A stretch of 64,000 bases of DNA. It comes from UBA6398 sp963644855. GTDB taxonomy: Bacteria > Bacteroidota > Bacteroidia > Bacteroidales > Bacteroidaceae. The notes beneath the pieces are model-generated. The model saw only the letters and a list, made by a program, of their open reading frames with translations. It was not told where the DNA came from and ran no database searches. The stretch is taken from positions 1 through 64,000 of the forward strand of contig CAVIQL010000001.1 in the NCBI GenBank assembly GCA_963644855.1. The letters are read 5' to 3'. This document shows positions 59,091-64,000 of the stretch, piece by piece; within the stretch, counting starts at the first letter, position 1, and every line of letters starts with the position of its first letter. The position numbers and the translations under genes are program-made.

Positions 59091-60989
59091 ATGTATAAAC
59101 GACTTTCAGATTGGATTTTCAATAGAGATGCGCTGCCTTACTGGTGTGTGTTGATTGTTGACTGGATTATAATAGTTTTTGCGGCTATTATTTGTATTAT
59201 AATAGACCGTGGTCCAAACATAAACCTATTTTCGGTAGGCAAGACGCTTTGTCTGTATCTCGTGTTCTATTCTATTGGATTTCGTGTGATGCATACTTAC
59301 AAGGGAGTGCTGCGTTATTCGTCTTTTGTCGACCTTTATCGCATCGGCGTGGCTATGTTTATCGGCACAGTACTCATTGCGTGCATGCGAGTATTCGCTA
59401 AAATCGACACATGGTTCGCTCCAATCAGAATACGCGAGCTTATCGGAATGTTTGTAATAGGCACGGCGATGATGTGTGCGCTTCGTGTTTTCGTGAAATA
59501 CCTTTACGATCGAGTTTTTGTGTCTAACGCAGCGAAAAGGGTGTTTATCTACGGAGTGAAACGCGGCGGAATTGGTTTGGCAAAGAACCTTAGCAACGAA
59601 GAACCTAAGAAATATAATCTTTGCGGCTTTGTCAGCGACGAAGAAGACATGGTTGGAAAGATTCTTATGGGAGTGAAAGTTTACAAGCGGCGTGATGATT
59701 TGATTCATATCATGAAACATATGGAAATCCAGGCTTTGCTTGTGTCGCCTTTGAAACAAACGAGTTTTGTGAACGACGTGAATTTTATCGACGCCCTTAT
59801 TGATGCGGGAATTGCCATATATACGATAGATCCTGCTGAGAAGTGGGACGGCAAGAGCGATTTGAATGCTAAGAAATTCCATGAGGTAGAGATTGAAGAC
59901 CTGCTCCCACGCGACGAAATCGAGGTTGATTTGAAAGCGGTAGGGGATATGCTTAAAGGAGAAACCGTACTTATTACTGGCGCAGCGGGTTCTATAGGCA
60001 GCGAAATCGTTAGACAAGTTGCTTTGTTTGGACCAAAAAATATTATTTCGGTTGACGAAGCCGAAACGCCGTCGCATGATATTCGTTTGATGATGCGTCG
60101 TGATTTCCCAGAAGTAAAGTGCGAGACGATAGTTACTACTATTTGCCGCAAGGAACGAATGGAACATATTTTCAAAACGTTCAAACCAAGTTTCGTGTTT
60201 CATGCTGCGGCATACAAGCACGTACCTATGATGGAGGACAACCCTTGCGAGGCGGTTGAAAACAATATTGAAGGAACACGCATTGTGGCAGATTTAGCAG
60301 TGAAATATGGTGTAAAGAAATTTGTTATGATTTCCACCGACAAGGCAGTTAATCCAACAAATGTGATGGGTTGTTCCAAACGTATTTGTGAGATTTATGT
60401 GCAGAGTTTGAACAAGGCAGAAAAAGAGGGAAAGGTTTCCGGAAATACGCAATTTGTTACCACGCGTTTTGGAAATGTTCTTGGTTCAAACGGGTCGGTT
60501 ATTCCGCTATTTCGTTCCCAAATCAAGAGCGGCGGTCCTGTTACCGTTACTCACCCCGACATTATTCGCTATTTTATGCTTATTCCCGAAGCGTGCAAGT
60601 TGGTTCTCGAAGCAGGCACAATGGGCAAAGGCGGAGAGATATTCGTTTTTGATATGGGCAAGCCCGTTCGCATAGCAGATCTTGCACGACGAATGATAAG
60701 ATTGAGCGGTGTGCAAAACATTGAGATAAAATTTACCGGACTTCGTGATGGAGAAAAATTGTATGAGGAGGTTTTGAACGACAAGGAAACCACACTTCCT
60801 ACATTCAATCCCAAAATCAAAATTGCCAAGGTACGTGAATACGAATACGAGGAGGTAAATCGGGATATCGACAATTTGTTGAAGGTGAGCTACGAATTTG
60901 ATGTAATGAAAGTTGTTGCTGCAATGAAGACTATTGTGCCTGAATACAAGAGCCAACATTCGGTATACGAAAAGCTTGACAAGGCTTAA
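59091..60989 (+). CDS. Membrane-bound nucleotide-sugar dehydratase/epimerase (CapD/PglF/WbpM type)
   Basis: The 632-aa protein has four N-terminal membrane helices (to about residue 145). A first Rossmann-like domain follows (RVFIYGVKRGGIGLAKNL, about 150-270). The catalytic extended SDR domain begins VLITGAAGSIGSEI near residue 293, with AAYKHVPMMEDNPCEAVENN, STDKAVNPTNVMGCSKR and TRFGNVLGSNGSVIPLF. Family members are UDP-GlcNAc 4,6-dehydratases. The product of this step is the substrate of the aminotransferase encoded just upstream. The two genes form a short operon ended by a good terminator. Confidence 0.93.
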   Translation: MYKRLSDWIFNRDALPYWCVLIVDWIIIVFAAIICIIIDRGPNINLFSVGKTLCLYLVFYSIGFRVMHTYKGVLRYSSFVDLYRIGVAMFIGTVLIACMRVFAKIDTWFAPIRIRELIGMFVIGTAMMCALRVFVKYLYDRVFVSNAAKRVFIYGVKRGGIGLAKNLSNEEPKKYNLCGFVSDEEDMVGKILMGVKVYKRRDDLIHIMKHMEIQALLVSPLKQTSFVNDVNFIDALIDAGIAIYTIDPAEKWDGKSDLNAKKFHEVEIEDLLPRDEIEVDLKAVGDMLKGETVLITGAAGSIGSEIVRQVALFGPKNIISVDEAETPSHDIRLMMRRDFPEVKCETIVTTICRKERMEHIFKTFKPSFVFHAAAYKHVPMMEDNPCEAVENNIEGTRIVADLAVKYGVKKFVMISTDKAVNPTNVMGCSKRICEIYVQSLNKAEKEGKVSGNTQFVTTRFGNVLGSNGSVIPLFRSQIKSGGPVTVTHPDIIRYFMLIPEACKLVLEAGTMGKGGEIFVFDMGKPVRIADLARRMIRLSGVQNIEIKFTGLRDGEKLYEEVLNDKETTLPTFNPKIKIAKVREYEYEEVNRDIDNLLKVSYEFDVMKVVAAMKTIVPEYKSQHSVYEKLDKA

Positions 60990-61036
60990 CGCCTCTCGCA
61001 GGGGAGTGTTTTCAACTGCAGAGCAATCTAAAAGAA

Positions 61037-61070
61037 TCCTTATGGTTTTATGGCCGTAAGGACTTTTTTT
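61037..61070 (+). terminator. Rho-independent terminator after the CapD gene
   Basis: TCCTTATGG (61037-61045) pairs with CCGTAAGGA (61054-61062, one G-T pair), followed by CTTTTTTTG. Confidence 0.85.
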
Positions 61071-61145
61071 GTTGTCGGGCTTGAAATTCTCAGAATCTAT
61101 ATTGTAAGTTTTTTGAACAGTTCAGAGAGGGGAAAAACGAGATAG

Positions 61146-61236
61146 GATGTAATTTTAATTTCAAGCCTTGGAATCAAAAATAGATGCCTTGGAATTTTTA
61201 CGATATCCCATGTAGTTTTTGCGAAGCATAATGTGG
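61146..61236. repeat. Mosaic palindromic repeat, copy 13
   Basis: It carries AATTTCAAGCCTTGGAATC, an imperfect form of the 21-bp palindrome in copy 11, then TAGATGCCTTGGAATTTTTACGATATCCCATG and a TTTTTGCGAAGCATAATG tail. There is no main-type unit. It lies between the CapD terminator and the next gene; 61237-61423 otherwise shows no clear promoter. Confidence 0.8.
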
Positions 61237-61423
61237 CGTTGCCAAAATGCGTTTATCATGGTAATAATTAGCGTTTTCCCCACGTTTTCAAAGCTCCAAG
61301 ACTAATTAAAGGGAAATGTCGTTCCGCTATCTCGTCAAAAATTCATATTTTTACACATTGAATTGGAAGTTTTAATCTTTTTGCCTGCACTTAATGCTAA
61401 TTGTCAATATTTTGAATACAAAT

Positions 61424-63283
61424 ATGAGCATCAGAAAATTCTTGACAGCGCTGACATTGTGTGTACTTGTTTTTTGCAACACTGTTACTGCGCAAATTAC
61501 TCCTTTCCGTTTTGCACAAATCACCGACATTCACCTCAATCCAAACAATCCCAATCCTACGGAATGGCTTCTTCGCTCTGTGGCACAGATTAATGCTACC
61601 GACAGCCTCGACTTTGTTTTGGTTACGGGCGATATTGCCGATTATGGCGACCGCAAGACGATAGAAAAGGTCAAGACTTGTCTCGACCTTTTGAAGTATA
61701 AATACTACATCATACTCGGTAATCACGAAACTACGTGGAGCGATAGCGGCTGCATGGCTTTTAGCGAAACTTTTGGCAGCGAACGTTTTGAATTTGTGCA
61801 CAATGGCATACTTTTCCTTGGTTTTAATACCGGTCCTTTCATGCGTATGGCATACGGGCACGTGGTTCCGCAAGACATCACTTGGCTTAAACAGGAAATG
61901 AACAAATGGGGAAAAGACAAGCCCGTGATTCTTGTAACCCATTACCCGCTAACAAAAGGCGATGTGGACAACTGGTATGACGTAACCGATGCCATTCGCC
62001 CTTACAACATACGTCTTATGATTGGCGGGCATTATCATCAAAACCGTAACCTTAGATACGACGGCATTCCGGGAATATTGATGCGCTCCAACCTTGCCGA
62101 TGAAAATGGTAAGCCTGGTTATGGTATTTATGACATCACCAAGGATTCTATTAAAGTATATACTCAAAACATAGGCGAACCACGCAAAGAATGGGCGGCG
62201 TTTTCGTTGAAAGACAATATGTTTGATCATAACGGCAAGGCTGAAGAATATCCCGATTATTCGGTGAATAAGCAATTCCCCGCAAAAGAAAAATGGTGTG
62301 TCAAAGGCGAGGCGGGCGTTTACTCTTCTCCGTTCCGGGAAGGCAAGCGTCTTTTTGTCGGCGACGATATGGGAAGACTCACGGCCTATAATATAAACAA
62401 CGGTAAGAAGCTTTGGCAATTTGCCGCGGGCAAACGAATCGTCGGTGATTGTGCAGCAGCCAACGGAATAGTAGTGTTTGGAAGCGCCGACAGCACAGTA
62501 TATGGACTAAATGCTGCCAACGGAGAAATGTTATGGAAGTTGAAAACCCAAGGTCCCGTGCTTGGAGCCGTAAGTATAGACAACGGAGTGGCATACGTGG
62601 GTGCAAGCGATAATAAATTCCGTGCCATTGACATCAAAACTGGTAAACTTGTTTGGGAATACGCAAATGTAACGGGCTATATCGTAGCCCGTCCGCTTGT
62701 GGTCGCAGGAAAGGTGATTTTTGGGGCATGGGATAACACCCTTTATGCTTTGAACACCAATAACGGTAGCGAAGCGTGGAAATGGAAAGGCGGAAAAGAC
62801 GGAATGCACTTCTCGCCAGCATCGGTATGGCCCGTGTGTTCGGGCGAACGAGTGTTTATAGCCGCACCAGATAGGTATCTCACTGCGATAGATTTCAATA
62901 CCGGAAAAACAATATGGCGCACCAATGCGTCGGTAGTAAGAGAATCGATTGGACTTTCCGCAGATGGTAAAATGGTTTACGGAAAGACAATGAACGATAG
63001 CGTAGTTAGTTATTCCACCTCAGGTAATACGCCAAAGGAAATATGGTCATCAAACGTAGGATTCGGCTATGAACATGCACCATCTATGCCTCTCGAAAGC
63101 AATGGAACTGTTTTTGGCGGAACGTGTAGCGGACTTGTTTATGCCGTTGACGCTAAGTCGGGTGCTTTGAAATGGAAATACAAAATCGGCAATTCGCTTG
63201 TGAACACCGTTCTCCCGCTAAGCGCAAAAGAAGTGGCAGTAACTTCGAGCGATGGCACGGTTGCAGTAATAACCTCCAAATAA
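61424..63283 (+). CDS. Secreted metallophosphoesterase fused to a PQQ-like beta-propeller
   Basis: Starting at ATG 61424 (619 aa) there is a signal peptide (ending CNTVTAQ). A calcineurin-like phosphoesterase domain (about 25-270) then follows with all metal motifs: FAQITDIHLNP, VTGDIADYG, ILGNHET, VTHYPL and IGGHYHQN. From about 300 a PQQ/BamB-like propeller shows repeated GKKLWQFAAG, GEMLWKLKTQG, GKLVWEYANV, GSEAWKWKGG, GKTIWRTNAS and GALKWKYKIG blades. The fusion is periplasmic or surface located, with an unknown substrate. A start ten codons earlier was not chosen because it would weaken the signal peptide. A NamZ-like gene follows 7 bases later. Confidence 0.87.
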   Translation: MSIRKFLTALTLCVLVFCNTVTAQITPFRFAQITDIHLNPNNPNPTEWLLRSVAQINATDSLDFVLVTGDIADYGDRKTIEKVKTCLDLLKYKYYIILGNHETTWSDSGCMAFSETFGSERFEFVHNGILFLGFNTGPFMRMAYGHVVPQDITWLKQEMNKWGKDKPVILVTHYPLTKGDVDNWYDVTDAIRPYNIRLMIGGHYHQNRNLRYDGIPGILMRSNLADENGKPGYGIYDITKDSIKVYTQNIGEPRKEWAAFSLKDNMFDHNGKAEEYPDYSVNKQFPAKEKWCVKGEAGVYSSPFREGKRLFVGDDMGRLTAYNINNGKKLWQFAAGKRIVGDCAAANGIVVFGSADSTVYGLNAANGEMLWKLKTQGPVLGAVSIDNGVAYVGASDNKFRAIDIKTGKLVWEYANVTGYIVARPLVVAGKVIFGAWDNTLYALNTNNGSEAWKWKGGKDGMHFSPASVWPVCSGERVFIAAPDRYLTAIDFNTGKTIWRTNASVVRESIGLSADGKMVYGKTMNDSVVSYSTSGNTPKEIWSSNVGFGYEHAPSMPLESNGTVFGGTCSGLVYAVDAKSGALKWKYKIGNSLVNTVLPLSAKEVAVTSSDGTVAVITSK

Positions 63284-63290
63284 TGTGGCT

Positions 63291-64000
63291 ATGAAAACAG
63301 TTAAGATTCTAATTTGTTGCATATCTGTTTTGCTGTGCTTGCCTTATGGTTTTGCGCAGAAAGTACGTATTAAAACCGGCATCGAGGTATTGAAGGCTGA
63401 AAACTTCAAATGCTTGGAAGGGAAACGCGTGGGACTTATCACAAATCCCACAGGAGTGGACAATAATCTTAAAAGCGACATAGATATACTGCACGAAGCA
63501 AAAAATGTGAACCTTGTTGCACTTTTTGGTCCCGAACATGGTGTGCGCGGAAACGCTCATGCTGGCGAGAGTGTGGGGAGTGATAAAGACGAAATCACGG
63601 GATTGCAGGTTTATTCTTTGTTTGGGAAAACGCGCAAAGCCACTCCCGAAATGCTAAAGGATATAGATGTGCTCGTATACGATATACAGGATATCGGAAG
63701 CCGCTCGTTCACTTACATAAGTACGATGGGACTTGCCATGGAAGCCGCTGCGGAAAATGGAAAGGAGTTTGTGGTGCTCGACCGTCCCAATCCGCTTGGA
63801 GGAAATAGGGTAGAGGGCTGTTTGGTTGAAGATGGTTTTGTTTCGTTTGTAAGTCAGTATAAAATACCTTATATATATGGTTTGACTTGTGGCGAACTTG
63901 CCATGATGCTCAACGGAGAACGTATGCTTAAAGACGGGAAACAGTGTAAACTTACTGTGATTAAGATGCGCGGTTGGAAGCGTAAGATGAATTATACTGC
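63291..64000 (+). CDS. DUF1343 / NamZ-like exo-N-acetylmuramidase, partial at window end
   Basis: The first 236 codons are present. A signal peptide (MKTVKILICCISVLLCLPYGFAQ) is followed by VRIKTGIEVLKAENFKCLEGKRVGLITNPTGVDNN, then ALFGPEHGVRGNAHAGE, DVLVYDIQDIGSRSFTYISTMG and VVLDRPNPLGGNRVEG, all DUF1343 signatures. The family includes NamZ of Bacillus and Tannerella, which releases N-acetylmuramic acid from the ends of peptidoglycan chains. It is 7 bases behind the phosphoesterase-propeller gene, suggesting a cell-wall turnover operon. The C-terminal part lies outside the window. Confidence 0.9.
   Translation, partial: MKTVKILICCISVLLCLPYGFAQKVRIKTGIEVLKAENFKCLEGKRVGLITNPTGVDNNLKSDIDILHEAKNVNLVALFGPEHGVRGNAHAGESVGSDKDEITGLQVYSLFGKTRKATPEMLKDIDVLVYDIQDIGSRSFTYISTMGLAMEAAAENGKEFVVLDRPNPLGGNRVEGCLVEDGFVSFVSQYKIPYIYGLTCGELAMMLNGERMLKDGKQCKLTVIKMRGWKRKMNYT

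Noticed and set aside
59226..60221. 331-aa reading frame on the minus strand
   Set aside because: It is antisense to the CapD-type dehydratase, with no domain signal.

Overview
The window is chromosomal DNA of a Bacteroidota bacterium, almost certainly order Bacteroidales. The signs are: promoters of the TTTG / TAnnTTTG type with almost no Shine-Dalgarno sequences, a PBP-type hybrid two-component regulator, a PorT-type barrel, a CHU_C (type IX secretion type B) protein, the rpmB-rpmG-DUF4295 trio, long PurC and PurF proteins, and an ATP synthase operon with a pre-sequence-bearing AtpB. The genus cannot be fixed from this sequence; a Prevotella-like or Muribaculaceae-like gut bacterium is plausible.
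Layout. 0-6.5 kb: tilS, rarA, a sodium:solute symporter, purC, phoH. 6.9-11.4 kb: a secreted/envelope operon (DUF6057 membrane protein, CxxCH/TolB-like lipoprotein, M64 metallopeptidase). 11.8-20.8 kb: a sucrose/fructan locus without SusD (fructokinase, MFS, GH32, TonB-dependent receptor, fructose-sensor-like hybrid regulator lacking the ATPase domain). 21-27.3 kb: carB, carA, purF. 27.5-28.2 kb: DUF4295, rpmG, rpmB. 28.3-30.9 kb: an EcoRI-family adenine methylase plus a DUF262-HNH nuclease behind a long structured leader. 31-38 kb: a DUF1080/hydrolase lipoprotein, recA, a nucleosidase, proC-proB-proA. 38-45.2 kb: the complete F1Fo ATP synthase. 45.5-53.6 kb: PorT-like barrel, LysM/PBP protein, CHU_C protein, uvrA, ybaK, POT transporter. 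54.1-57.4 kb: TPR protein and a 2-oxoacid:ferredoxin oxidoreductase operon. 57.8-61 kb: a sugar aminotransferase and a CapD-type dehydratase. 61.4-64 kb: a phosphoesterase-propeller fusion and a NamZ-like DUF1343 protein cut by the window edge.
The most unusual content is non-coding. Thirteen long intergenic gaps carry a mosaic repeat family built from tandem 21-bp palindromic units (half-site AAACAATGTC, one central base, reverse complement) plus a second set of palindromic modules (a TTTTTACGATATCCTATG-like tail, a GATGCCTTGGAATTT word, and an AT-rich dyad around CGCCGCATCTAATTT). They sit between transcription units in every relative orientation, never inside a gene. The only exception to the between-units rule may be one copy inside the fructan locus. 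No transposase or RAYT-like gene is present. No rRNA, tRNA, CRISPR array, prophage or insertion sequence was seen.
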